Source: Guadua angustifolia
Taxonomy: Eukaryota > Streptophyta > Magnoliopsida > Poales > Poaceae
Assembly (NCBI GenBank): GCA_036346375.1
Contig: CM070502.1
Location: forward strand, 24,460,114-24,524,113
Direction: 5' to 3'
Length of the DNA: 64,000 bases
Position numbers and translations under genes: made by a program. Of this stretch, positions 1-10,949 are shown one piece after another; within the stretch, counting starts at the first letter, position 1, and each line of letters opens with the position of its first letter. Under the pieces are notes generated by a model. That model did not search any database, was not told where the DNA came from, and saw nothing but the letters and a program-made list of their open reading frames with translations.

Positions 1-1018
1 AGCGCCGAGTCTGAAGAAGTTCGCTCCGCGGCGGCCTTCTCCAGCAGCTCGACCTTGGTGCGCTCCGCATTAAGGGCCTCGAGCGCTTTAGTCGCCGAAG
101 GCTTCGTGCTTTGCGCCTTGAACCCATGCTCGCGCTCGGAGGATCTGGTCCTCTCGAGCTCGGTGGCATGGGACACCTCCAGCGCCACCATCGTGCGACG
201 CAGATCGTTGAGCTCCCGGTTGATCCGCTCGAGTTCCTGCGCGTCGGCCTCGATGGTCGCGCAGAGCCTGGAGCGCTCGGTCTCCCTCTCTTCCATGGCG
301 TTCAAGATCTGGCGGAGCACGTCGGCGTGCTCGTTGAGACCTTGAAGCCCTCGGGTCACGTTGCCAATCGCCTTGAAAACAAGGAAAGTGATCTGGTAAG
401 AAGTTGTCAAGAACACACAACTTAACATATTACAGGACATATAAGGAAAGCTCCTACCTCACGGAGTCGGCTGTCGACGCGCGCGCTGGAGAACTCCTCA
501 TTCAGCTCGTCAAGACGAGCTGTGTTGATCTCAAAACCTTCGCCCAGGTCCCCGTGAGCTGGGCCTTCTTCAATCACCGCCGGCACACCTTGTCCGGGGC
601 CTACGGACGACGTGCCGGCGGCGGCTCGGGATCTTTCCACATCGGCTGACGGGTCGGACCCCCCGGCCAGAGGTACGGCAGCGGTAGCTTCGGGCCCGAC
701 CTCCGTAGTCGGGGTTCCGGCCAGCTCGGTGGCGGGAGTTGCCGCAGCAGCGGCATCCGACCCAACCCCTGGGGGTGGAACATTGTATCCCCCGGGGGCT
801 GGAAGTTCGCAAGCCGGGTCATCGGAGTGCCTCCCGTTGTCGTGGTCGCTCTCCGTGACCTGGGGAACCGCGGTCTCGCCATCAGGCACGATCTTGGTCG
901 GCGGGGCCTCAGGGACTTCGGTGACACGGCCTCCAACGATCGGCAACGCCGCGACTTGAGGGGCCCGGACACCCATGTCTCCCTCGATCTCGGGAGGATC
1001 GACGACCGCGAGTCTCAA
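1..1018 (-). pseudogene. Antisense ORF (aORF) of Tat element, partial copy
   Basis: The minus strand reads from an ATG at 1018 as an open Pro/Ala/Gly/Glu-rich segment of about 187 codons to 458, then into a likely intron whose donor is GTAGGA at 457. Two acceptors fit, one ending at 393 (65 nt intron) and one at 372 (86 nt); both keep phase 0. After splicing it continues into a helical, Glu/Arg/Ala-rich coiled-coil part that runs off the window start. Reading through the intron meets a stop, which supports splicing. Tat-lineage elements such as RIRE2 and Grande are known to carry an antisense ORF in this position; its function is unknown. Exon 2 is cut by the window edge. Confidence 0.55.
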
Positions 1019-1177
1019 AGGTCGCCAGATGTCTCACCTGGGGTTTCACTTTGCGATCTCCGCTCGACCTCGAACAAAGTTCCAAGACCTTGCAAGGGTT
1101 GCTGCCAGCGACCTGTTGGGTGAGGCTCGAGGCCGTCCTTGGTACTCCTTCTACGACCTTGAGCCTCGGGGGCTAGC
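1..1177 (+). mobile_element. 3' internal end of an upstream Tat-type Ty3 element
   Basis: This segment is nearly the same as 8529-9688, the part of the next element that lies just before its 3' LTR. It ends in a purine-rich tract around 1161-1177 directly before the LTR at 1178. It is therefore the tail of another element copy whose front lies left of the window, and it shares the 1178 LTR with the copy on the right. Its only visible coding content is on the minus strand (see the antisense gene entry). Confidence 0.85.
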
Positions 1178-1844
1178 TGTCGGGGGCCGGGCAACCCTTG
1201 GTTGGTCAGCAGACAATCAACCGGCCCCCTAGCTCGGAAGGCCTCGATCTGAAACTTGGATTAAACTCGAGGCCGCTCGACCTAGGGCGCGGTAACTCCG
1301 AGCTCGGGGTCCCCGCGACCTGGAGCTCGGGATGATTCAAGGTCGATAACGTTCCCTTGGATCCCGGGCACGTCATCACTTGGCAGTTACGGAAACGTGG
1401 GATCATGGAGTAATGCGGGCGCGCGCGGCGGGATCGGAACGGTTACCACCGGCTGTCAATGTGCATGAAGGCCACGATCCGAGGGTTACTCCCAAACGTT
1501 GCAAGAAGAATGTGTATAAGACTGAAGCTTTGTAAACACTTAGGGGGGACAGAACAACCCAGCGCACAGACACTCGAGTTCAAGTCTAGTCTTAGCATCG
1601 TCAAGCTTGAGTCAGAATCCTCTCTTGTACACACAAATAGCGTGAATCACCACCGCAAGGTGGACGGAGTAGAGCTATTACCTTCTTAGGGCTCGAACCA
1701 AGATAATCCTCGGTCTCGTCCGTTGTCTCCTAGCTCGACCATAGACCTCCTCGACCTCATTCCTCTGTCGAGCAAAGCGCGATTGTGGTCCCATTTTCAC
1801 CGACCCTACCTCATTTTTGCGGTTGGCGATCCCGATCGCCGACG
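1178..1844 (+). repeat. LTR of Tat-type Ty3 element (left copy)
   Basis: The LTR starts with TGTCGGGGGCC at 1178, right after a purine tract, and ends near 1844 just before a primer-binding-site sequence. The matching right copy is 9689-10345. A TATA-like GTATAAG sits at 1513-1519 and fits the promoter of the element. The terminal CA is degraded here but is present in the right copy. The LTR has internal element sequence on both sides, so it is shared between two tandem copies. Confidence 0.85.
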
Positions 1845-1845
1845 G

Positions 1846-1863
1846 TGGCGCCACCGTGGGGCC
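1846..1863 (+). other. Primer-binding site of Tat element
   Basis: TGGCGCCACCGTGGGG starts two bases after the LTR; the second copy at 10348 reads TGGCGCCCACCGTGGGG, so this one has lost a C. TGG pairs with the CCA end of a tRNA, as expected for minus-strand priming. The tRNA species was not identified. Confidence 0.75.
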
Positions 1864-1909
1864 CGATTGCTTTGTTCATTCGCAGGAAAAACTCCAAGGT
1901 CTTAGGAGC

Positions 1910-3300
1910 ATGGCGTTCTCCATCGACGGACACTCTTCAAGCGTGGGATCGGACGCGGAGTCCGGCTCCGCATCCCTGTTTTCGCCTTCCCCGCCACCGT
2001 GCGAGCAGCACGTTTTCGTGGCGGGCGTTCCTGGTGAGGACGCGGTGGCAGAGGGTCGCGACCCACAAACCCCCGAGGATGCTCGTCGGATGGTCCACGT
2101 CGCGATCAATCAGGCCATAACCGCGCTCCGACGGGAGGACCAGGAGAGGCTCCTCCTCGAGGCGAGCGCCATATCGCCGGATCATGGCTGATCCCGATAG
2201 GGTAAAATCGGAGCTCTTCGGCCGGGCCTTGGCCGAAGAACTCGATCGTGCTGCAACTAAGGTCATTCCTCCGCAGCACCGAAGTCACCGCTCAGGGACC
2301 CCTTCCCTGAGAAGCAGCGACAACTCATCACGTCATCACAGCGCACCTGTCATTGCCGCCAAGGCGAAGCGCCTTCGTCTCGCAACACCCTCGGGCGTGA
2401 CTCGACGCCACCGCATCGCTGTCCTGCGGCTACTAACCCGAGTAGGGTTGACGCGAGTGAGCCACACGAGCTCCACGCTAATCGACAAAGAAGTCGCGGG
2501 GACTTTCCCGACATTCCGCCCAGCGCTATCGCGCCGCAGATCGTACTGCGATACCTCCCAGGCGACTCCCGTGCTCGGCACCATGACCGATCTCGCCGAA
2601 GATCGGGTCGCCAAGAAAGCCCGAGCTCGGAGTCGAACAGCAGTGGAGATCTCGTTGGTCACGATCGCTCCCGGCGTGCACCCGTCCCGGCCTACGGTTG
2701 CGTGGCGTACTCTGACGACCTTCGTCGCGTACGCTGGCCTGCTCGGTTCAAGCCTGCTTTGATCGAGCGCTTCGACGGGACCAAGAATCCCGAAGAGTTC
2801 CTGTCCATCTACTCGACTGCCATTTTGGCGGCCGGAGGTGACGGTGGTCATGGCCAACTATCTCCCAACCGTTACGACGGCGCCGCGAACTCGCTCTTCA
2901 ACCGAAGCCGGTTCCTTCGGTCGTGGCGCCAAATCAGAGCGCCCTCGCCCAACTTCCAGAGCTATTCGAGCGGCGAGAGGGAGAAGGACTGGATCGCGTC
3001 ATCCAGGCAAGAGCGAAGCCTTCGTGATTTCGTGCGGTGGTTTATCCGCACGAGGAACTTGATTCGAGCATCTCGCGAAGCGATCATCAAGGCCTTCAAG
3101 TTCGGCGTTCGCGACGGCGCGCCATCAAGACCTCGAGATCACGACAAGGCTCGGCGTCAACAAACCGTTCGCATGGCGGAGCAGTGCTGCGAGCACGCGA
3201 CGACGCCATCCATCGAAGCGCGACACGACCAAGGTAAGCTTGGTCGAACCACTCGAGGCCGCCCGCCCAATTCCAAGGGCGCCACCAAGACGCCGCGCTA
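1910..3300 (+). pseudogene. Gag of Tat element, frameshifted
   Basis: Gag would form the virus-like particle. The likely start is the ATG at 1910, which is preserved in the second copy at 10412. The N-terminal part reads to about 2191, then the frame changes. The capsid (Retrotrans_gag) domain is recognisable at about 2720-3110 but split over at least three frames: a segment around IERFDGTKNPEEFLSIY, then one with MANYLPT, then the segment RSLRDFVRWFIRTRNLI. These match the usual capsid order of Tat elements. No zinc knuckle is readable. The several frame changes make it a dead gene. Confidence 0.75.
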
Positions 3301-3756
3301 AGAAGCGAAGCGTGACCGCAGGACGGCGGAGGTCTCGCGCTGGTCATCGTCTCGCCGGACGGCCAGCGTGAGGTCCTCGAGGTCCGGGATCAGACTCGGG
3401 ACGGGACCCGACCTCGTCAAGGTCTGTCTCAGTCTCGCCAGGCGCAGGGCCAGCCCCAGAAGAAGGCCGGCGGCCTGGACCTCGGAGGACCGATGCTATG
3501 CGCGCAGGGCGAAGGGCGCTGTGGTACGACGAGGCGAATTCGCCTGTTTCCGCAGGCGGCCGGCCCACGACCGCGGTCTGCAGGCTTGGCAAGGAAAGCT
3601 TGAAGCCTTCTATGACGGGCGTGGTGAGATGCCCGTGCTCGAGGATGACGACCACCCGAAAGGGTGAACGCAGGGTCGAGCACGGCGACCTCGACTGGAA
3701 TTCCAGCAGGCGCGGATTGACGTCATCTTCGCGGCTCGGCGATCTACCGATCGAGC

Positions 3757-4320
3757 GTGAGATTAAGGTCGCGCCGGACCATCTATCAGGTTGCAGCTGG
3801 AAAGCCCATCGAACAGCATTGCAAGTGGGCCGGGGCCACCATCACCTTTTCTCCGGAGGATGCCTTACAAGGTATAGCCCGAGACTTAAAGACCGCCTTG
3901 GTTGTGACCCCGACCATTAGCAATACAGTGGTCGGGCGTGTCATGGTCGACGGAGGCAGTTCTCTTAATTTCTTTGCAGCGGAAGCACTTGACCGGATCG
4001 ATTCCACGTCAAAGATCAAAAGCATCGCCATCCCTTCTTCGAATCGTTCACGAGCTCGACTACTCCCTTGGGGCGGGTGGTCTTGCCGTCACCTTGGCGG
4101 CTCGGACAACTTCCGCGACCGAAATGATCACCTTTGAGGTGGTTGAGGCGACCTCCGCATAACGCTATTCTCGGAAGACCTGCCTCATCAAGTTTATGGC
4201 GGCCAATCATTACGGTCATCGGTGCATGAAGCTCCCAAGCCCCAACGGCATCATTACAGTACACGGTGACTGCGCAGCGGCACATGGCTGCGAGACCTGC
4301 TGCCTGGCGCGCCGCCGCAT
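3757..4320 (+). pseudogene. Retroviral-type aspartic protease of Tat element, broken
   Basis: The segment GRVMVDGGSSLNFF near 3936-3977 is the protease active-site region; Tat-type proteases often have D-G-G in place of the usual D-T/S-G. Downstream, KFMAANHYGHRCMKLPSPNG near 4194-4250 is the conserved tail of this domain in the family. The two parts lie in different frames and the intervening region has a stop near 4160, so no complete enzyme is encoded. Confidence 0.7.
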
Positions 4321-4499
4321 GCTACCTCGCCGAGGTCCAGAGGTGACGGAGAAGAACGCCCGAGCGGCGATTCAGCCCAGCCGGGGCAACAAAGGCCGTC
4401 TTGCTCGAGGAAGGCGACACGATCGGTGTGTCCACGTCTCGCCGGCCGTGAGTCCCAAATAGGAACTCGAGCTCGTCACCTTCCTTCGCGCCAACAAAG

Positions 4500-5387
4500 G
4501 TATATTCGCTGGGAACTGCAGATATGCTGGCGTCCGAGGGAGGTGATCGAGCACAAGTTCTGGTCGAACCAGTTCTAGACACATGCGCTGAAGCTCGTCG
4601 CTTTCCCGGAGAAGGTCGCGGTCATCAAGAAAACCTTGATAAGCTCTCAAGGCCGGCTTCATCCGCGAGATCGACTACTCGAGTGGCCGCCAACCCGGTC
4701 ATCGTCTTGAAGAAGGGTGGCAAGTGGAGAATGTGCGTCGATCATACGGGTTGAACTCGGCTGCCTGGCGACAACTTCCCCCTTCCGCGCATCGACCAGA
4801 TCGTCGACTCCACCGCCACCGCTAAGATGCTAAGCTTCTTGGATGCTTATTCGGCCTACCACCAGATCAAGCTGGCGGTTGACGACGAGAGCAAGACTGC
4901 CTTCATCACCCCGTTCGGCACTTATTGCTACACGACCATGTCATTTGGTCTGCGCAATGCGGGGGCAACATTCCAGCGTCTGATGACCAAGACTTTCAAG
5001 CCGCAGATTGGGCGAAACCTCGAGGTTTACGTAGATGACATCATCGTCAAAAGCCCCTCCGGGAGCGACCACGTCCGTGACCTTGAAGAAACATTTGCAA
5101 ACCTGAACAGGTACAAAATCAAGCTTAACCCCGAGAAGTGTGTGTTTGGCGCGGCATCAGGGAAGGTCCTTGGCTACATGATTGGGGGCTCGGGGGTTGG
5201 TCCGAACCTGGAGAAGATTGAGGCCATCGAGAAGATGGAGCCCCCGACCTCGATCAAGCAAGTGCAAAGCCTCACCGGTCGCATGGCCGCCCTCAGCAGA
5301 TTCATTTCGAGGCTCGGCGAGCGAGGTCTCCCATTCTTTAAGACCCTGCGCAAGCACGGGGGCTTTGAATGGACTCGAGTATACTAG
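4500..5387 (+). pseudogene. Reverse transcriptase of Tat element, mostly readable
   Basis: This is the best kept part of the element. NPVIVLKKGGKWRMCVDHT lies near 4693-4749; after a frame slip near 4750, an open 186-codon stretch (4827-5387) holds FLDAYSAYHQI, FITPFGTYCYTTMSFGLRNA and the catalytic YVDDII near 5029-5046. Its end matches the connection towards RNase H and stops at 5385-5387. The upstream fingers region (4500-4690) is frameshifted. It would copy element RNA into DNA if repaired, but as read it is defective. Confidence 0.88.
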
Positions 5388-5439
5388 CGGTCTTCGACGA
5401 GTGAAGGTATATCTCGCATCCCCACCCTCCTTACAACTC

Positions 5440-6395
5440 CATGACTGGCGAGAGGTTGTCGCTCTACCTTGCAACCACCGCCCAAGCTGTAAGTGCTGTC
5501 CTAGTTGCTGAACGGGGGGCACAGCAGCATCCGATTTACTATGTCAGCGAGGTCTTACACGGTCCAAAGGAGCGTTACCCGCAAGTGCGTAAATGCAGCT
5601 CTTCTCATGGCCTCGCGCAAGCTTCGACGTACTTCCAGCGCATTAGTGGTCGCGTCGAGCAACTTTCCGCTCGGTGACATCCTGCGGAATCAAGAAGGCG
5701 ACGGGCGGATAGCCAAATGGCCATGGAACTGGCGGCGTTTGATATCCAGGTCGTGGCCCGAACAGCTATCAAGTCACAAGTGCTCGCCGACCGTGGTCGA
5801 GCAGACGTCGCAGCTCGCCTCGAGCTCGAGGTCGAGGAAGAGAAGCCACGGATCATGTTCTTCGACGGCTCGAGGTCTTTCAAACGCTCGGGGGCTGGGA
5901 TACTTATCCTTACCCCGAGCGGCAACCAGTTGAGGTATGTGGTTCGTTTTGGGTTTCCTGCGACCAATAACGCAAGGCGAATATGAAGCTCTTTTGGCGG
6001 GCTTACGAGCCTGCAAGTCCTTGGGCGTGCGACGGTTGGTCGTGAAGGGAGACTCCCAGCTCGTCATCAACCAGTACAACAAGGACTATCAATGCTCGGG
6101 GGATGCAATGGCAAGGTATCTCGGCGAGGTTCGCAAGATGGAGAAGTGGTTCCAGAACTTGGAGCTCAGGCATGTCCCTAGGAAGGACAATTCCAGCGCC
6201 GACTTTCTCTCCAAGCTCGGCTCTTCCGACGAGGAGATACCCCCCGACGTCATCCTCGAGACGCTGACGGCTCCGTCTATCTCCGATCAGGAGGTCGTGC
6301 TTGCTGTGGTGAAAGGTATTCCCGCATGGGCCGAGCCCATACACAGCTTCCTGGCACGGGGCGACCTGCCGCCCGACCCCGCCAATGTAGCGTGA
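5440..6395 (+). pseudogene. RNase H of Tat element, frameshifted
   Basis: The first RNase H acidic residue is in IMFFDGSRSFKRSGAGILI near 5853-5910; the frame then slips near 5960 and continues as GEYEALLAGLRACKSLGVRR, VVKGDSQLVINQYN and RHVPRKDNSSADFLSKL. These are the typical plant Ty3 RNase H blocks with their acidic residues. A tail towards integrase runs to the stop at 6393-6395. At least one frameshift splits the domain. Confidence 0.82.
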
Positions 6396-7400
6396 TTAAG
6401 CGTCGAGCAAGCTTGTACAAGCTCGTGGATGGCAAACTCTACAGACGGAACGTCTCCGGCATCCTGACTCGGTGCATCTCCACGGAGGAGGGTAAGTACC
6501 TACTCAACGACATCCACTCAGGTCTCTGTGGGGCGCACTCTTCGTACAGGACGATGGTCGGCAAGGCCTTCCGTATGGGGTATTACTGGCCGACGGCATT
6601 ACAGGATGCTCGGGATATTGTCCGAACCTGCCGAGCATGTCAGTTTCACGCCAGAAAAATGCACCAGCCGGCCTACGCCCTTCAGACTATTCCACTTGCC
6701 TGGCCTTTCTCGACACAGGAAATTTGGATATCCTCGGCCCCTTTCCCCGTGCAACCGGGAAAAAATTCTGTTCGTGGTCATCGACACCTTCACCAAGTGG
6801 ATTGAGGTGAACCGGTTTCGACCATCCCGCCGAGCCGCGTTCGCTTTTTCCGCTTGTCCGTGGTCACCGGTATGGGGTCCTATGCAGAATTATCACCGAC
6901 AATGGTACCGAAGTTTACGATGAATTGTTCGTGAATTTTGGCGAAGACATGGGCACCAAAATGTGCTTCGCCGGTGGCTCATCCTCGAGCAACGGAGCGA
7001 CAGAGCACGCCAACCGACGATCGCCCAAGGCGTCAAAAGGCGAAGTTGCGAGATGAGCTCAAACGCTACTGACAAGACACAGGTGGACGAACTTCCCACC
7101 GCCTTATGGTCTATTCGTACCCGCGCCACCGTAGAGCAACAGGTCCACACCCTTTCACCGTCGTGTTTGGCATCTTGGTTGCCCCGCCGGAGGTAACGCT
7201 GGCTCCGCCAGGTCGACTTTGGTCGACCACGCCGACTTCGAGCAAGAACGGTCTCTTGACCTTGCCCTCGCGGAAGAAGTAAGATGCCGTGGCATCGCTA
7301 CGATCAACGATTACCGCAAGCTCTTCGCAGACATGCGTCTCGGTCGAGACGACCTAGGAAGCTCCTTGTTGGGGACTTAGCCCGAGACGGATTCGGTATC
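6395..7400 (+). pseudogene. Integrase of Tat element, broken
   Basis: The HHCC zinc-binding domain is readable near 6510-6660 (HSGLCGAHSSYRTMVGKAF, then RTCRACQFHARK). The catalytic core follows in pieces: VVIDTFTKWIEV near 6775-6810, ITDNGTEVYDELFV near 6892-6935, and a remnant of the region around the third acidic residue near 6980-7010. The frame changes several times and the C-terminal part fades out by about 7400-7500. The order after RNase H confirms Ty3-gypsy. Confidence 0.78.
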
Positions 7401-7509
7401 GCCCAACACCAACAAGTTATCCTCATGTGGGAGGGCCCTATAGAGTCGTTTCAACAGATCGCGACGGGCTTACTGGCTAGCGATGCCCGATGGCAGAGAG
7501 CTCTCTAGC

Positions 7510-8085
7510 TCGTGGAACATAGATCAACCGCAAGTTTTATGTGTAATCTCTATACCTTTAAAACTTCAATAACAGGATATTCTCCGATTTCTACCATTCA
7601 TGTCTTTTTTCTTTATTTTGAGCATCTCTGTAATTTTTCTTCGAGCACGACCTTCGCATTCGCCCCTTAGTATGGGTATCACGAGCTTTACGTTCACCCC
7701 CCAGTGGTCGAGCTCAACGTAAGCCGAAAACTCTTCGCAATCAGCTCACCCCTGCGTCCGGGTTTGAACTACAAGCCCCACAGCTTTGGCTATTGAGTGT
7801 GTGCATGGTCGTGGTCGTGGAGTTGGTGATTTATTCACTGAGTTCGCTTGTTGCGTTTCTTTTCGCGAGCACTCTATCTCGATTCTGCAGGTCATGGTCA
7901 TTTGCTCGTCTTAGACTTGTGTCCAAGGTCGGCATTGCTCGACCTTGGACCCAACGGGGGCTGGGCTAGGACGTAATATCTACAAACGACCTATGGATCT
8001 CGATCGCGAACAAGAAAGGCACACTTCAAAAAAGGTAGTCTAAACCTGTTGATAACATCAAATGTTTTTACAGGATCGAGGATGT
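7510..8085. other. Non-coding spacer between integrase and antisense gene
   Basis: No ORF with recognisable content is seen. It is less GC-rich than the flanks at 7530-7660 and probably holds the 3' untranslated part of pol and the 3' end of the antisense gene transcript. Nothing else recognised. Confidence 0.5.
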
Positions 8086-8090
8086 TTGAG

Positions 8091-9531
8091 CTACAGATCC
8101 TCCATCTCGCGCGCAAGCTTCTCTTGCTCGAGCTCGGCGACTCTGGTCCGCAACGTCGAGGCTTCGGTTTGCTGCAGGAGGGCCTCCTTGGTTGCGTCCG
8201 TAGCTCGGCGACGCTCGTCGTTGAGTTGGGCCAGGGCGGTCTTCGCCGCCCTGCTGGCACGCCCAAGCTTCTCCTCCAGCCCCGCGACTTTGGCCTCTAG
8301 CTCGGGAGACGCCTTGGTTGAAGATGATAGCTTGGCAACAGCCCTCTCCAACGCCTCGACCTTGGCACGCTTGTCGGCGAGCGCCGTGGCCGTAGCGGTG
8401 GTTTGCTCCTTGGCGGTTTCCTCGAGTACCACGACCTTGGCATGCTCGTTCGCAGCGCTGGGCAGGGCGCGGCGGCTTGTTCTCGCCGCCTTCTCGAGGG
8501 CCTCGACCCTGGCGCGGAGGGTCTCGAGCGCCGAGTCTGAAGAAGTTCGCTCCGCGGCGGCCTTCTCCAGCAGCTCGACCTTGGTGCGCTCCGCATTAAG
8601 GGCCTCGAGCGCTTTGGTCGCCCGAGCGCGCTCGTGCTCTTGCGCCTTGAACCCATGCTCGCGCTCGGAGGATCTGGTCCTCTCGAGCTCGGTGGCATGG
8701 GACACCTCCAGCGCCACCATCGTGCGACGCAGATCGTTGAGCTCCCGGTTGATCCGCTCGAGTTCCTGCGCGTCGGCCTCGATGGTCGCGCAGAGCCTGG
8801 AGCGCTCGGTCTCCCTCTCTTCCATGGCGTTCAAGATCTGGCGGAGCACATCGGCGTGCTCGTTGAGACCTTGAAGCCCTCGGGTCATGTTGCCAATCGC
8901 CTTGAAAACAAGGAAAGTGATCTGGTAGGAAGTTGTCAAGAACACACAACTTAACATATTACAGGACATATAAGGAAAGCTCCTACCTCACGGAGTCGGC
9001 TGTCGACGCGCGCGCTGGAGAACTCCTCATTCAGCTCGTCAAGACGAGCTGTGTTGATCTCAAAACCTTCGCCCAGGTCCCCGTGAGCTGGGCCTTCTTC
9101 AATCACCGCCGGCACACCTTGTCCGGGGCCACGGACGACGTCTTGCGGCGGCTGGGATCTTTCCACATCGGCCGACGGGTCGGACCCCGGCGAGGTACGG
9201 CAGCAGTAACCGGGCCCAACCTCCGTAGGTCGGGTTCCGCCAGCTCGGTGGCGGAGTTGCCGCATGACATCAGATCCGACCCAACCCCTGGGGGTGGAAC
9301 ATTGTATCCCGGTGGAAGTTCGCAAGCCGGGTCATCGAAGTGCCTCCCGTTGTCGTGGTCGCTCTCCGTGACCTTGGGAACCGCGGTCTCGCCATCGGGC
9401 ACGATCTTGGTCGGCGGGGCCTCAGGGACTTCGGTGACACGGCCTCCAACGATCGGCAACGCCGCGACTTGAGGGGCCCGGACACCCATGTCTCCCTCGA
9501 TCTCGGGAGGATCGACGACCGCGAGTCTCAA
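8091..9531 (-). CDS. Antisense ORF (aORF) of Tat element, two-exon model
   Basis: On the minus strand, 8091-8900 is an open, highly charged coiled-coil segment (many Glu, Arg, Ala; Leu at heptad-like spacing) ending EQEKLAREMEDL at the stop. Upstream lies a likely intron: donor GTAGGA at 8986 and acceptor ending at 8922 or 8901, both in phase 0. Exon 1 (9531-8987) matches the open upstream copy at 1018-458 but has small deletions that shift the frame between about 9103 and 9325. The PF04195-like domain seen in the other Tat element here (about 55.8-56.7 kb) is not visible, so this may be only the C-terminal part. Family function is unknown; protein expression is not shown. Confidence 0.55.
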
Positions 9532-9688
9532 AGGTCGCCAGATGTCTCACCTGGGGTTTCACTTTGCGATCTCCACTCGACCTCGAACAAAGTTCCAAGA
9601 CCTTGCAAGGGTTGCTGCCAGCGACCTGTTGGGTGAGGCTCGAGGCCGTCCTTGGTACTCCTTCTACGACCTTGAGCCTCGGGGCTAG

Positions 9689-10345
9689 GCAGCCGGGGCC
9701 GGCAACCCTTGGTTGGTCAACAGACATCAATCGCCCCTAGCTCGGAAGGCCTCGATCCAAACTTGGATTAAACTCGAGGCCGCTCGACCTAGGGCGCGTA
9801 ACTCCGAGCTCGGGGTCCCCGCGACCGAGCTCGGGATGATTCAAGGTCGATAACGCCCTTGGATCCCGCACGTCATCACTTGGCGATTCTTAAACGTGGG
9901 ATCATGGAGTAATCTTGGGCTGCCATCGGATCGGAACAGTTACCACCATTTGTCAATGTGCATGAAGGCCACGATCCGAGGGTTACTCCTTAACGCTGCA
10001 AGAAGAATGTGTATAAGGCGAAGCTTTGTAAACACTTAGGGGGACAGAACAACCCAAATAGCAGACACTCGAGTTCAAGTCTAGTCTTAGCATCGTCAAG
10101 CTTGAGCTGTAATCCTCTCTTGTACACACAAATAGCAGGAATCACCACCGCAAGGTGACTGGAGTAGAGCTATTACCTTCTCAGGGGCTCGAACCAGTAT
10201 AATCCTCGGTCTCGTCCGTTGTCTCCTAGCTCCGACCATAGACCTCCTCGACCTCATTCCTCTGTTCGAGCAAAGCGCAGTTGTGGTCCCATTTCTCACT
10301 GACCCCTACCTCATTTTCTGCGGTTGGCGATCCCGATCGTCGACA
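9689..10345 (+). repeat. LTR of Tat-type Ty3 element (right copy)
   Basis: It matches 1178-1844 along its length, ends in CGACA at 10341-10345 and is followed by the primer-binding site at 10348. The 5' end is slightly degraded (GCAGCCGGGG instead of TGTCGGGGG). It differs from the left copy largely by short deletions and small replaced blocks in GC-rich stretches. A TATA-like GTATAAG recurs near 10011-10017. Confidence 0.82.
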
Positions 10346-10949
10346 GCTGGCGCCCACCGTGGGGCCCGATTGCTTTGTTCATTCGCAGGAAAAACTCCAA
10401 GGTCTTAGGAGCATGGCGTTCTCCATCGACGGACACTCTTCAAGCGTGGGATCGGACGCGGAGTCCGGCTCCGCATCCCTGTTTTCGCCTTCCCCGCCAC
10501 CGTGCGAGCAGCACGTTTTCGTGGCGGGCGTTCCTGGTGAGGACGCGGCGGCAGAGGGTCGCGACCCACAAACCCCCGAGGATGCTCGTCGGATGGTCCA
10601 CGTCGCGATCAATCAGGCCATAACGCGGCCCGACGGAGGACCAGAGAGGCTCCTCCTGGGAGCGCCTTCATATCGTCCGGATCATGGCTGATCCCGATAG
10701 GTAAAATCGAGCTCTTCGGTAGGGCCTTGGCCGAAGAACTCGATCGTCCGCAATCGAGGTCATTCCTCCGCAAGACAGAAGTCACCGCCAGGACCCTTCA
10801 CGAGAAGCGGCGACAACTCATCACGTCATCACAGCGCGCTGTCGGCATTGCCGCCGAGGCGAGAAGCGCCTTCGTCTCGGCAACACCCTCGGGGCGTGAC
10901 CCCGACGCCACCGCATCGCTGTCCTGCGGCTACTAACCCGAGTAGGGTT
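10346..10949 (+). mobile_element. 5' internal start of a third Tat copy, truncated
   Basis: This stretch repeats 1845-2449: primer-binding site at 10348, gag ATG at 10412, and the gag N-terminal part. Homology stops abruptly at about 10949, after the shared GAGTAGGGTTG, where unrelated AT-rich LTR sequence begins. It shows that the element array once continued to the right. Confidence 0.85.

Larger units (their letters stand above)
1178..10345 (+). mobile_element. Tat-lineage (RIRE2/Grande-like) Ty3-gypsy retrotransposon
   Basis: The unit is LTR 1178-1844, primer-binding site, gag, protease, reverse transcriptase, RNase H and integrase on the plus strand, an antisense gene on the minus strand, a purine tract and LTR 9689-10345. 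Domain order (integrase after RNase H) makes it Ty3, and the antisense ORF between pol and the 3' LTR is a Tat-lineage trait. All plus-strand genes carry many frameshifts and stops, so it cannot encode its own enzymes. No TSD can be assigned because element sequence continues beyond both LTRs. Confidence 0.9.

Noticed and set aside
8062..8874. 270-codon plus-strand Ser/Ala-rich frame
   Set aside because: Opposite strand of the coiled-coil antisense gene; translation is repetitive Ser/Ala/Leu without family features.
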